From NCBI RefSeq assembly GCF_021654795.1, contig NZ_AP025344.1, positions 2,852,501-2,916,500 on the forward strand: DNA of 64,000 nt, given 5' to 3'. Below, one piece after another: positions 8,606-16,876 of the stretch (positions are counted from its first letter, which is position 1; each line of letters begins with the position of its first letter). Under the pieces are notes generated by a model. The model was not told the DNA's origin. It saw nothing but the letters and a program-made list of their open reading frames with translations, and did not search any database. Source of the stretch: Paenibacillus dendritiformis (GTDB lineage Bacteria > Bacillota > Bacilli > Paenibacillales > Paenibacillaceae). The translations under genes and the position numbers were made by a program.

Positions 8606-9065
8606 ATGGGCAGCATCCGGCTCCTTCGCCGGACTCGAGCATCGCCTTCAGGCTGGCCAGCATCTGCCGCCAAGCCTGGACATGCCACTGCCGCACTTGC
8701 TTCCCTGCTTCCGTGTCCATCCAGCCGCTATGCTCGAGCCGAACCGCCGTGCCTCGCTTCGCCGGCTCCAGCGTGACCTTCACCAGCGTCAGCAGCTCCT
8801 GCCGATTCATCGTGTCGGCGAACGGATCGGGTCCCTTCCATTGGAACGTGAACGAGCGTGGCTCGTCGTAGCGGACAATTTTGCAGCCTATCGTGCTCAT
8901 GCTTTCTTTGCTGGCGGGATTGAAGTACAGCTCGAATTTGCCGCCGGCCCTGGGCTCGATGTCGGCCGCCGGAGCGAACCACTGCGTAATGCGGGCGGAT
9001 TGGGTCCACGCTGCCCATACGAGCTCCGGCTCGGCTTCAATCCTTATTTCTTCGGTAATCGTCAT
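8604..9065 (-). CDS. SRPBCC/AHSA1-domain protein
   Basis: 153 residues of the START-like AHA1/SRPBCC fold: VWAAWTQSARITQWFAP at the start, RAGGKFELYF in the middle and GWMDTEAGKQVRQWHVQAW near the end are characteristic. Members bind hydrophobic ligands or act as stress-related accessory proteins; the ligand is unknown. The start overlaps the end of the upstream VOC gene by 29 bases, so the two are probably co-translated. AAGGGGA precedes the ATG at 9065. Confidence 0.85.
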   Translation of the reverse strand: MTITEEIRIEAEPELVWAAWTQSARITQWFAPAADIEPRAGGKFELYFNPASKESMSTIGCKIVRYDEPRSFTFQWKGPDPFADTMNRQELLTLVKVTLEPAKRGTAVRLEHSGWMDTEAGKQVRQWHVQAWRQMLASLKAMLESGEGAGCCP

Positions 9066-9492
9066 CTATCGAGATCCCCTTTCTCAATGGAAGGACGCCA
9101 GAAGTCCGTTGTGTCTCATTGCCGGGACGGACGCTGCTGAATTCCAATAACTCGATGACATTGCCGGACGGATCCCGGATTGCGTTATAGGCCCCCCGGG
9201 GGCATGGCTGCGGCCCATCGTAGACGGCTTCGATCCCTTGGGCCGCCAGGTCGGCGATGGCGGCGGCCAGGTTGTCTGTCTCCAGGCCGATCACGACCTG
9301 GGCCTGCTGCGGATAGACCGGCTGGGCCGGCTGCTCCACCCGGTACAGCACGATCGGGATGCCTTCATGCTTCAAGCTAACCGTATTCGCATCGTACTCC
9401 CGCGATATCTCGAAGCCCAATTTGCCGCAGTAGAACTCCTTCGCCAGCTCCAGATCGGATACATAAATCGATATAACACCTAGCTTCGGCAT
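9037..9492 (-). CDS. VOC/glyoxalase-superfamily protein
   Basis: Beta-alpha-beta-beta-beta fold protein of 151 residues: MPKLGVISIYVSDLELAKEF and DPSGNVIELLEF mark the repeated module. The fold usually binds a divalent metal for lyase, dioxygenase or resistance functions; which one is unknown. The C-terminal 30 residues extend past the normal fold and overlap the next gene. It forms a two-gene unit with the SRPBCC protein. Confidence 0.82.
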   Translation of the reverse strand: MPKLGVISIYVSDLELAKEFYCGKLGFEISREYDANTVSLKHEGIPIVLYRVEQPAQPVYPQQAQVVIGLETDNLAAAIADLAAQGIEAVYDGPQPCPRGAYNAIRDPSGNVIELLEFSSVRPGNETQRTSGVLPLRKGISIDDDYRRNKD

Positions 9493-9559
9493 GTTGCTCC
9501 CCCTTTTCTGGTATTCGTACCGCCTCCATTATATCGGGGTTCGCTGCCGGGGAATTCTT

Positions 9560-10405
9560 CTACTTTGCGGTGTTGCTGTCCCTGTTCTTCTCGAAAAGGA
9601 GCTGCGGCAGGCTGACAACGATCGGCGGATCGCAGGGAAGCGGGTCCCGCAGTTGAATCGCAATTCCCAGCGCTGTCCGATCATTCACTTCGATGGCGGA
9701 AGGATATTTCCCCCGGATGGCGCGATCCAGCACAAAATAATCCTTCGGGCGGAGACTCCACGGGATACCGGCGGCGAGCGCATAATACGTCCCTGGCGGC
9801 ACGTCCGAGAACGCGCAAGTCCGCTTCCCTCCGGCGAGCGCCGTCCCGGCAACCGGCCGCCGATCCGGGATCGGACGAGGGAACAGGCCGATGAAAATCA
9901 AGCCCCGGAAGGAGGCAGGCGCTTCAATCCGGCACGTAATCTGCGGAGCCGCCTCCTTACCGGGGGCGGGCAGCGACAGTTCGCGATCCTTGAATTGATT
10001 CATATAGGCCGCTAACGCTTGGGAGCCGACGCGGAATGCCCGCGGCGGCACGCCGACCTGCTGCTTGAACCGCGTGTTGAACGAGCCGGCGCTGCGGAAT
10101 CCGATCGACAGCAGCACTTTGACGAGGCGCGACGGCTCCTGGAACAGCGCCGATTTCCCGGATTCCATCCGCAGGGCGGACAAATAATGGCGCGGAGAGA
10201 TGCCGGTCACGTTCTTGAATATTCGCGTGAAATGATACGGACTGTATCCCACATGAGCCGCCAGCTGCTCGGACGTGATTTCTTCCTCCAGATGACTTTT
10301 CATATACAGAATGGCTTGTTCCGCCGCTGCGACATGCTCGTCCTTCATCAGCGGCATCTGCATGGCTTGCCCTTCCCGGGTTGTGAGCTCTCGCTTCGCG
10401 TCCAC
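9560..10405 (-). CDS. AraC-family regulator with N-terminal HTH and C-terminal effector domain
   Basis: 281 residues. Two AraC helix-turn-helix units lie near the N-terminus (SEQLAAHVGYSPYHFTRIFK and VLLSIGFRSAGSFNTRFKQ, residues about 45-125). The rest resembles a GyrI/SOB-type effector-binding domain, as in Rob/SoxS-like multidrug sensors. A GTG start at 10405 follows a GGAGG about ten bases upstream; an internal ATG at 10363 is an alternative. It lies between genes transcribed in the same direction and could act on the dehydrogenase or the VOC/SRPBCC unit; the target is unknown. Confidence 0.82.
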   Translation of the reverse strand: MDAKRELTTREGQAMQMPLMKDEHVAAAEQAILYMKSHLEEEITSEQLAAHVGYSPYHFTRIFKNVTGISPRHYLSALRMESGKSALFQEPSRLVKVLLSIGFRSAGSFNTRFKQQVGVPPRAFRVGSQALAAYMNQFKDRELSLPAPGKEAAPQITCRIEAPASFRGLIFIGLFPRPIPDRRPVAGTALAGGKRTCAFSDVPPGTYYALAAGIPWSLRPKDYFVLDRAIRGKYPSAIEVNDRTALGIAIQLRDPLPCDPPIVVSLPQLLFEKNRDSNTAK

Positions 10406-10428
10406 CGGACGTCAGCCTCCTTCCTCTC

Positions 10429-11421
10429 TTATTCTATGGTTAACCCGATATTACCAAATTGCTCGGCCTGCCGCATCCGTTCGAAGGCTTGAACCGTATC
10501 TTGCAGCGGGTATACACGGTCGACAACCGGCCGGATGGAATGGCGCTCCATGAACTTCAGCATGTCTTCGAACTCCTGGCGGCTTCCCATAGACGTTCCG
10601 ATAATGCTAATCTGCGGGAAAAAGATCGCCCTGACCGGAATCTCCATGCGGTCGCCCGAACTGGCGCCGAACGTGACGATGCGGCCATTCGGCTTGATGA
10701 TCTCGAAATATTGCGGGAATGTCGCCGGCCCGATGCTGTCCAGGATCAAGTCGGCCGCTTCGCTTCCGATCTCGTCCTTCCATTCGCATTGGCTGTCGAA
10801 GGCATGATGCGCCCCAAGCTCCAGCGCCCTGTGCCGCTTCGCCTCGCTCCGCGACGTGACGCTCACTCTTGCTCCCGCCGCCGAAGCCATGAGCAGGGCA
10901 TAGGTTGCGACCCCGCCGCCGATGCCCGGAATGACGACATGCTCCCCGGGCTGAAGCCGTCCTCTCGTGAACAGAGCCCGGTAGGCTGTCAATGCGGACA
11001 AGGGGAGCACGCCCGCTTCTTCCCAAGTCAGGTATGCCGGCTTCGGGAAAGCGTTGCGGGCGGGAATGACGATGCTCTGGGCGAAGGTCCCGTCCGATGG
11101 GCCGCCGACAATGGCGGGAAGGGCAGGGACGATATCCGGCGTCTCCCAGTCAAGGCAAGGGTGAATGATGACTTCGTCGCCGATGATGTCGGGAGAGATC
11201 CTCTCCCCGACGGCTTCGATCGTCCCGGCGCCGTCCGATCCAATAATAAATGGCGGGTCTTGGGGCGTTCGGCGGGCCATCAGGAACAGATCCCGATGGT
11301 TCAGGCCCGCGGCCCGCAGCCGCACCTTCACCTCTCCCGGTCCGGGCTGCTGCTCCTCTGCCGTCTCCTTATATGCCAAGCCCTCCAGGCCGTTCCGGCC
11401 GTCGTGCACGATTGCTTTCAC
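10429..11421 (-). CDS. Medium-chain (quinone oxidoreductase-type) zinc-binding dehydrogenase
   Basis: 330 residues of the MDR superfamily. It has the N-terminal GroES-like domain (GLNHRDLFLMARR, GSDGAGTIEAVGER) and the Rossmann motif GIGGGVATYALLMASAAGARV. It probably reduces quinones or enones with NADPH. The structural zinc cysteines of alcohol dehydrogenases are not evident, so it is likely a zinc-free member. A GTG start at 11421 with GGGAGG six bases upstream is preferred over the 11478 frame. It is divergent from a LysR regulator, its likely activator. Confidence 0.85.
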   Translation of the reverse strand: MKAIVHDGRNGLEGLAYKETAEEQQPGPGEVKVRLRAAGLNHRDLFLMARRTPQDPPFIIGSDGAGTIEAVGERISPDIIGDEVIIHPCLDWETPDIVPALPAIVGGPSDGTFAQSIVIPARNAFPKPAYLTWEEAGVLPLSALTAYRALFTRGRLQPGEHVVIPGIGGGVATYALLMASAAGARVSVTSRSEAKRHRALELGAHHAFDSQCEWKDEIGSEAADLILDSIGPATFPQYFEIIKPNGRIVTFGASSGDRMEIPVRAIFFPQISIIGTSMGSRQEFEDMLKFMERHSIRPVVDRVYPLQDTVQAFERMRQAEQFGNIGLTIE

Positions 11422-11553
11422 ATAAATTCCTCCCTTATCCAAATCGGTTGCTGCATGATTCGGTCTGATTGTACACAACCAAGATCATCAAGTAAAATGA
11501 ACAAAAACGAAGGTGAGTATCATAAACTTTTATACCAAGCAGGTGACACCATA

Positions 11554-12417
11554 ATGGAAAGCGGAGATTTGAAAATATTTCAGGCCGTGGCCCGGGAAGG
11601 CAGCATCACGAAGGCGGCGCTGGCGCTGAATTACGTTCAGTCGAATGTGACGGCTCGGATACAGCAGCTGGAGGCTGAATTGAAGACCCCGCTGTTCCGC
11701 CGCTCCAACCGGGGGATGACGCTCACGCCCGCAGGCCAGAATCTGCTGGAATATGCGGATCGGATATTGAGTCTGCTGGGCGAGGCGGAGAAGTCGGCGC
11801 GCTACTCGGAGCATCCGTCCGGACCGCTTCGCATCGGCTCCATCGAGACGGCGGCCGTGACGCATCTGACACCGCTTCTGAAGTCCTATTGCCTGCAACA
11901 TCCCGATGTGCAGCTGTCGCTCCAGACCGGGGAGACGCACCGGCTGACGCGGCAAGTGCTGAACGAGGAACTGGACGGCGCCTTCGTCTATGGCCCGGTA
12001 GAGCATCCCGATATCGGGCATGTCGCCGCGTTCCGGGATGAGCTGGTGCTGATTTCGGAGCCCGGAGCAGGCAGCCTGGAAGAATGCCTGGCGAAACCGC
12101 TGCTATTTTTCGATGTCGGATGCTCGCACCGCGCCCGCGCCGAGCGCTTCCTGAGCGACTCCGGCCACCCCGCCGGCCCGGTCATGGAATTCGGCACCTT
12201 CGAGGTGATTCTGCGCGGCGTATCCGAGGGACTCGGCGTGTCGATGCTGCCGAAGTCGTCGATCGCCGAGGCGGCGGAAGCCGGCCGAATCGCGGCGCAC
12301 CGCCTGCCGGACGGGTACCGCGATCTGCATATCTGGTTCGTGCATCGGCGGGATCCGGTCTGCACCAGCGCATTGACCGCCTTCATCGCGATGCTGGATG
12401 GCAAGGCGGAACCGTAA
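11554..12417 (+). CDS. LysR-family transcriptional regulator
   Basis: 287 residues. The N-terminal winged HTH reads LKIFQAVAREGSITKAALAL and QSNVTARIQQLEAELKTPLF; the C-terminal half is the periplasmic-binding-like effector domain, related to the CynR/CysL type. The ATG at 11554 follows AGGTGA. Upstream in-frame sequence back to 10459 is antisense to the dehydrogenase and not coding. The divergent arrangement suggests it controls the MDR dehydrogenase across the intergenic region 11422-11553. Confidence 0.9.
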   Translation: MESGDLKIFQAVAREGSITKAALALNYVQSNVTARIQQLEAELKTPLFRRSNRGMTLTPAGQNLLEYADRILSLLGEAEKSARYSEHPSGPLRIGSIETAAVTHLTPLLKSYCLQHPDVQLSLQTGETHRLTRQVLNEELDGAFVYGPVEHPDIGHVAAFRDELVLISEPGAGSLEECLAKPLLFFDVGCSHRARAERFLSDSGHPAGPVMEFGTFEVILRGVSEGLGVSMLPKSSIAEAAEAGRIAAHRLPDGYRDLHIWFVHRRDPVCTSALTAFIAMLDGKAEP

Positions 12418-12521
12418 GCCTGCCATGTATTCGAAGACGTGACCGGCTCAACAACGTCAGATGCAGGGCGATCCAAGCGGGAACCGGCAGGTCTATTTAT
12501 CGGGGAAAAGAGGTGCGGTCC

Positions 12522-13643
12522 ATGGTTGAACCATTCCATAGCAAGCAGGCATTGACGCCGGCGCAGGCCCAAGCCATCCAATATGTCCGGGTGTCTGCCA
12601 GCTTGAAGCGGCAGCACGCTTGCGAGCGTATCGAGCGGCATTTGAAGCGAGCGGGCATCCCGTCCGTCACATTGCGCGACATTCTTGCCGCCCTGCGAGC
12701 GTCGGCCCGGGTCACGGTCAATTTCCACCCCGACCGTCTGCTTGCCGACGGCTCGCTCGTCGCGGAGGGGCTGCTGCGGGACGGCGTGTACCGCAGCCAA
12801 TTCGAGACGGGCGTGACGAGCGCCAGTCCGACGGCTTATCCCGGCGGGGACCGCGACCGCTGGGAGCGGAGGCTGTTCGGCGGCGCTTATCATCAGGCCG
12901 GGATTACACACCGGGAGCGGCCGAAATACGGGGCGCTGAATCTGATGCAGCACCCGGACGGGGGCGCGCCGAACTTCGGCTCCTGCCACTTGGTGCTGCA
13001 CAGCGCGATGCTGGCCCGATGCACGTATACGTTCGGGGACAGCTATTCCGAGCCGGAGCATAGCGGCACGATCGATGTCTTTGATCCGCTGCTCGCGGCG
13101 CTTCTGGATGAGGCAGCAGCTCCGGGTTCCACGCCGGGCCGGGATGCCGGCGGCAGCGCTGCGCTGATTCGCCGTCTCCTCGCTTCCGGCGAAGAATCGC
13201 CCTCTGCCCTCCGCAGGGAACTGGACCAATATATCGAGGCCCAGATTCATGGCGACATCGCGATGGTCTCGGATGTGGAGGCGATCGTGGCCGATCCGTC
13301 CTTCCAAGGGACACCCATCGGCGAGCAGATTGCCGTTCTCGCCTCCCGGTATGGGGTGGCGCTGCGCTGGCATCACGGTTTCCAGCTCGCGGCCTCCGCC
13401 GTGCCGGATGATTTCCAGGGGCCAAAGATGCCGCCGTTAGCGCGCCGGGTCGCACGGGATTTCGCCGCCGTGCCAGGGCAGTTGGATGCGTACGCGATCG
13501 GCCAAGCCGCCCGTTCGCTTGCCCGTCATCCCGAGCTCTGGGCGGATTGGGGCACGCCAAGGGAGACATGGCAGCTTCTCAAGCAGCTCTGGCATGTTCT
13601 CGTCCGGTTCGGCCACCCTTATCGCGGCCATGGAAGATCGTAG
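12522..13643 (+). CDS. DUF3626-domain protein
   Basis: 373 residues matching the DUF3626 family: the core includes RVTVNFHPDRLL, YRSQFETGVTSAS, PKYGALNLM and FGSCHLVLHSAMLARCTYTFGD. The family is found in many bacteria and its function is unknown; conserved His, Asp and Cys residues hint at an enzyme. The ATG at 12522 is preceded by AAGAGGTG. It follows the LysR gene by 104 bases in the same direction. The long upstream in-frame extension to 12084 overlaps lysR and is not coding. Confidence 0.8.
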   Translation: MVEPFHSKQALTPAQAQAIQYVRVSASLKRQHACERIERHLKRAGIPSVTLRDILAALRASARVTVNFHPDRLLADGSLVAEGLLRDGVYRSQFETGVTSASPTAYPGGDRDRWERRLFGGAYHQAGITHRERPKYGALNLMQHPDGGAPNFGSCHLVLHSAMLARCTYTFGDSYSEPEHSGTIDVFDPLLAALLDEAAAPGSTPGRDAGGSAALIRRLLASGEESPSALRRELDQYIEAQIHGDIAMVSDVEAIVADPSFQGTPIGEQIAVLASRYGVALRWHHGFQLAASAVPDDFQGPKMPPLARRVARDFAAVPGQLDAYAIGQAARSLARHPELWADWGTPRETWQLLKQLWHVLVRFGHPYRGHGRS

Positions 13644-13894
13644 CTTGACCGCCAGCAAAGGCGTTATCTACAATCGGTTGGAGGAGTGGCATGTATATTG
13701 TACGTAGACATGAATCGTCATTTGCTGCAACGTCTCGATGATTGGGCGCTCGCATCCGCCTGCTCTGGGCAGTTGATCCTGGCATACAAGGAAGCGTCAG
13801 CCCGCGGGGACGGGGCGCCGGCTTTTCTCCGAGATGGCTGTGGGACAGCACGCATTGAAGCTGGCACGAACGATATAGGAAGGAGAAGATGAAA
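13644..13894. other. Intergenic region, no gene supported
   Basis: Short open frames exist on both strands (for example 13686-13892) but none has a recognisable product. No structure stands out. Confidence 0.4.
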
Positions 13895-14116
13895 ATGACG
13901 TCGAACAATGATTTCGGCCAAGCGATTGATCTTCCTGAGAAGCTGGCCAGGCCTGCCCGCAGAGCGCTTATCGCGGCTGGTTATGTACATCTGGAGCAAC
14001 TGGCGAAGCTTCGCGAAGCGGAACTGCTGAAGCTGCATGGCATGGGGCCGAAAGCGCTGGATCAGCTCCGTCGCGCGCTTGCCGACAAAGGTTTGTCATT
14101 TGCGGACGGGGAGTGA
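13895..14116 (+). CDS. Small helix-hairpin-helix protein resembling the RNA polymerase alpha C-terminal domain
   Basis: 73 residues, almost all a single HhH/alpha-CTD fold: LPEKLARPARRALIAAGYVH and LHGMGPKALDQLRRAL. Small free-standing alpha-CTD-like proteins are common in Bacillales and are of unknown function; binding to DNA or to nucleic-acid enzymes is expected. The second ATG (13895) is preferred because AGGAG at 13881-13885 would be only three bases from the first ATG at 13889. Confidence 0.75.
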   Translation: MTSNNDFGQAIDLPEKLARPARRALIAAGYVHLEQLAKLREAELLKLHGMGPKALDQLRRALADKGLSFADGE

Positions 14117-14119
14117 AGG

Positions 14120-14141
14120 ACGGAGCATCGCTCCGTTTTTT
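14120..14141 (+). terminator. Intrinsic terminator
   Basis: A 7-bp stem ACGGAGC/GCTCCGT (14120-14126 and 14130-14136) is followed by a T6 run. Confidence 0.85.
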
Positions 14142-14834
14142 CATTCGCGGTGTTGTTGCTGTCATCTGCTTGGCAAGCGTCCACTCAACCATCCTCCAAA
14201 GCGTCCACCCAAGCATCAAACCTCCATTCAGCCGCTGCCGCAAGTCCCTGAACGCCACGCGCCAAATTTTCCTACCCGGTCCGTAGTATCAGTATAAGTC
14301 ATGCCTAGATGCCATGTCTCCAGAGCCCCTCACAGCCACTCTCTCATGCGGTCAGTCAGAGCTGTATATCTGCTGCCGTCGAACTGCCCTTTACACTTGC
14401 CGAGACAGATATTTTGAGTTCCTTTTAACCAATATCCCCTTCGTTCAGCAAGCAGGTCCATCCATTTAACCCCTTTTCACCAAGCTCCCATCCAGTCAGG
14501 AAAAGCTATAGAGGCAGATTCCATTCTTGAGTATCCCAAGCACTCATGTACGATTTCGAGGATTCGCCCTACTGCTTAACATGGAGCGAGTTAACCCTGT
14601 GCTTCGGCCTGCCTTTGATAAGGGGAGACCACTCCAGGTCCAATTCCATATGTAAAATCAATGTAAAAAATCTGCTTGGGATAAAGGCCACCTGACCCGA
14701 GGGGAGAGTGAAGCAAAGGCCGTGGAGCCCCCGGCCACCTGACCCGACAAGGCAAGCTGGATATCCGGTGTGGCGCAGGATTATCTCAGGCCGCACGCTA
14801 TGGGGCATTTAGCCGTAAAACATTAAATAATCAC
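14142..14834. other. Non-coding stretch of about 700 bases, possibly decayed
   Basis: No intact gene. The minus strand carries a 79-codon open frame (14569-14808) without recognisable homology. A 15-base direct repeat GGCCACCTGACCCGA occurs at 14686-14700 and 14733-14747. Stops are frequent and the base composition is less GC-rich than the neighbouring genes. It may be a remnant of an insertion sequence or lost genes; no terminal inverted repeats or transposase motifs could be confirmed. Confidence 0.35.
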
Positions 14835-14863
14835 TTGATTATATAATTGATTGATTATATAAT
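14828..14863 (+). promoter_or_regulatory. ars promoter with overlapping ArsR-type operator
   Basis: TTGATT at 14835-14840 and TATAAT at 14858-14863 are 17 bases apart. The same stretch holds a perfect dyad TAATCA-CT-TGATTA (14828-14841) and a 12-base direct repeat TTGATTATATAA at 14835-14846 and 14851-14862, a spacing of 16. ArsR/SmtB repressors bind AT-rich dyads of this kind over the promoter. Confidence 0.8.
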
Positions 14864-14891
14864 GAACTCGAATCGAAGGAGGCGTGTTGCG

Positions 14892-15212
14892 ATGGTAACG
14901 ATTGACGCAATGGCGGATCAATTCAAATTGCTGGGCGATAAGACGCGTTTGAGCATTATCTCCATTCTCTTGCGCCAAGAGGCGTGCGTCTGTCATCTCG
15001 TTGAGATTTTGAAGACAACGCAGCCGAATATCAGCCAGCATTTGCGGAAGCTGAAGGATGGAGGAATCGTAAGGGAGGAGCGAAGAGGGCAGTGGATTTA
15101 CTACTCGCTCACAATCGCGGATAAGCCCTATATTCAAGAAGCTTTAGCGCATTTGCCGGAGTTAGGAGAAGAGGCAGTATCGATTCTGGGCGGTCTGTCT
15201 TGTAAACCATGA
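14892..15212 (+). CDS. arsR: ArsR-family arsenical-resistance repressor
   Basis: A 106-residue winged-helix repressor. The metal-sensing helix carries the pair CVCHL (residues about 35-39), the ArsR-type vicinal cysteine site, inside the DNA-binding region followed by [20 protein letters not shown]. On binding As(III) or Sb(III) it leaves the promoter. The ATG at 14892 follows AAGGAGG; the longer frame from 14847 overlaps the operator. It is the first gene of an ars operon with acr3 and a disrupted arsC. Confidence 0.92.
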   Translation: MVTIDAMADQFKLLGDKTRLSIISILLRQEACVCHLVEILKTTQPNISQHLRKLKDGGIVREERRGQWIYYSLTIADKPYIQEALAHLPELGEEAVSILGGLSCKP

Positions 15213-15232
15213 TAACGAGGGGGAGATTGGAC

Positions 15233-16285
15233 GTGAGTCAGCCTGGCAAGCGACTGTCTTTTCTGGATCGCTACCTGACATTATGGATTTTCGCGGCGAT
15301 GGTCATAGGCATCCTGCTGGGGAGTCTGGTTCCAACCGTATCCGGCGCGTTGACCGAGATGCAGGTCGGCACGACTTCGATCCCGATCGCGATCGGGTTG
15401 ATTATTATGATGTATCCGCCGCTGGCGAAAGTTCGTTATGAGAAGCTCGGCCAGGTATTCAAGGATTGGAAGGTGCTGCTCGTATCTCTCGTGCAGAACT
15501 GGGTGATCGGCCCGATTCTTATGTTTGTCCTTGCCATTCTGCTTCTAAGCGATATGCCGGAGTATATGATAGGCCTGATCATGATTGGCCTTGCCCGCTG
15601 CATAGCGATGGTCCTGGTATGGAGCGATCTGGCGAAGGGCGATCCGGACTACACAGCAGGTCTGGTTGCATTTAACTCCATATTTCAGATTTTGTTTTAT
15701 TCCGTGTTTGCCTACATTTTCATTACGATTCTGCCGGAATGGTTCGGGATTCAAGGTGTCGAAGTCCACATTACGATGGGGCAGATTGCGGAGAGTGTGT
15801 TCATTTACTTAGGGATTCCTTTTGTAGCCGGCTTCCTGACGCGATTGATTCTCGTTCGAGCCAGAGGAGAACAATGGTATGTTCAGAAGTTCATACCGAA
15901 GATTAGCCCGTTAACGTTAGTTGCGCTGCTCTTCACGATTATTCTGATGTTTTCGTTGAAGGCCGGTATGATTGTCAGTCTCCCTTGGGATGTCGTTCGG
16001 ATTGCGATCCCGCTAATTCTTTACTTTGTCATTATGTTCGTTGTCTCTTTCTTCTTATCGAAAAAGACGGGAGCAAGCTACCAAGTCTGCACTTCGCTGT
16101 CCTTTACGGCAGCGAGCAATAACTTTGAGCTGGCGATTGCGGTGGCCATTGGCGTGTTCGGCATTCACTCAGGGCCAGCATTTGCGGCCGTTATCGGTCC
16201 GCTCGTTGAGGTACCCGTATTAGTTGGATTAGTATCCGTCGCGCGATGGATCGAGAGAACATACTTTTTGAATAAGGAGTCGTGA
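15233..16285 (+). CDS. acr3: ACR3-family arsenite efflux permease
   Basis: About 350 residues with ten hydrophobic segments, the BART/ACR3 fold. The conserved ACR3 signature [19 protein letters not shown] contains the essential cysteine, and [19 protein letters not shown] matches the second signature. It exports arsenite across the membrane. The start is taken as GTG 15233, with GAGGGGGA eight bases upstream; an ATG at 15209 overlapping the arsR stop by ATGA is the alternative. With arsC disrupted, the operon should still handle arsenite but not reduce arsenate. Confidence 0.95.
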   Translation: MSQPGKRLSFLDRYLTLWIFAAMVIGILLGSLVPTVSGALTEMQVGTTSIPIAIGLIIMMYPPLAKVRYEKLGQVFKDWKVLLVSLVQNWVIGPILMFVLAILLLSDMPEYMIGLIMIGLARCIAMVLVWSDLAKGDPDYTAGLVAFNSIFQILFYSVFAYIFITILPEWFGIQGVEVHITMGQIAESVFIYLGIPFVAGFLTRLILVRARGEQWYVQKFIPKISPLTLVALLFTIILMFSLKAGMIVSLPWDVVRIAIPLILYFVIMFVVSFFLSKKTGASYQVCTSLSFTAASNNFELAIAVAIGVFGIHSGPAFAAVIGPLVEVPVLVGLVSVARWIERTYFLNKES

Positions 16286-16287
16286 AA

Positions 16288-16707
16288 ATGACGAAGCCGC
16301 TCGTTTATTTCTTATGCACAGGCAACTCTTGCCGAAGCCAAATGGCGGATGCGTGATTGAAGCAGCTTGAGGGAGAACGTTACGAAGTGCTCAGCGCGGG
16401 GCTTGGAGCTCATGGATTGAATCCAAGAGCCGTTCAAGTCATGCAGGAATCCGGGATTGATATGACGAGCCATACTTCCGATGTGATTCATCCGGCGATA
16501 TTGAATCGCGCCGCTTACGTGATCACCTTATGCGGACATGCGGCTGAACACGGTCCCGTCATTTCGAATCCGAATGGGATCAAGCGGCATTGGGGATTTG
16601 ATGACCCCGCCAAGGCTACAGGCACGGAAGAAGAGATCATGCAGCAAGTCCGAGCCGTTCGCGACGCCATACGAGCGCGGATAGAGCAATTTTTAACAGA
16701 AGAATAA
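16288..16707 (+). pseudogene. arsC: Arsenate reductase, interrupted by an in-frame TGA and lacking the resolving cysteine
   Basis: Thioredoxin-coupled ArsC of the low-molecular-weight phosphatase fold, 139 codons. The catalytic P-loop CTGNSCR starts at Cys10. Codon 23 (16354-16356) is TGA where relatives have Trp in the context QMADAWLK, so translation should stop after 22 residues. Downstream the frame is open to 16707. Cys82 is present ([12 protein letters not shown]) but position 89, the resolving cysteine of the triad, is glycine. The two defects together suggest real loss of function. A restart at TTG 16357 would lack the P-loop. Confidence 0.88.
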
Positions 16708-16722
16708 TACGCGCTGAAAGGG

Positions 16723-16757
16723 GGGAGGAGATCCTAAGGAGATCCTCCCTTTTTTTA
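16723..16757 (+). terminator. Terminator of the ars operon
   Basis: A GGGAGGA/TCCTCCC stem (16723-16729 and 16743-16749) with an inner TCCT/AGGA helix separated by tandem GA mismatches is followed by T8. Confidence 0.85.
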
Positions 16758-16779
16758 TGAGGAAATTCTTTTCAAAATT

Positions 16780-16851
16780 TAATTGAAAAAGATTCTCACT
16801 CGATATATAATGAGAACCGTTATCAATTAAGAGATAACGATTCTCATTATC
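16780..16851 (+). promoter_or_regulatory. Fur boxes upstream of the iron ABC operon
   Basis: The 19-mer at 16833-16851 matches the Fur consensus GATAATGATAATCATTATC at 16 of 19 positions. Another related site lies around 16807-16825 (AATGAGAACCGTTATCA), and a weaker one ends near 16800 (AAAGATTCTCACT). Repeated boxes directly before the substrate-binding gene indicate repression by Fe-loaded Fur. Confidence 0.88.
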
Positions 16852-16876
16852 ATTTATAAGGGAGGATGCTCATAGA

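Noticed and set aside
10459..11553. Long upstream extension of the LysR frame
   Set aside because: It is antisense to the MDR dehydrogenase; the LysR domain begins at 11554 with its own ribosome site.
12084..12521. Upstream extension of the DUF3626 frame
   Set aside because: It overlaps lysR in another frame; the conserved part starts at 12522.
13686..13892. 68-codon frame between DUF3626 and the HhH gene
   Set aside because: No homology recognised and no good start; treated as intergenic.
14686..14747. 15-base direct repeats as insertion-sequence ends
   Set aside because: They are direct and not inverted, only 47 bases apart, and no transposase motif could be confirmed.
16354..16356. TGA in arsC as a selenocysteine or recoded Trp codon
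   Set aside because: The position is a Trp in relatives and not catalytic, no SECIS-like stem follows, and other genes here use TGA as a stop.
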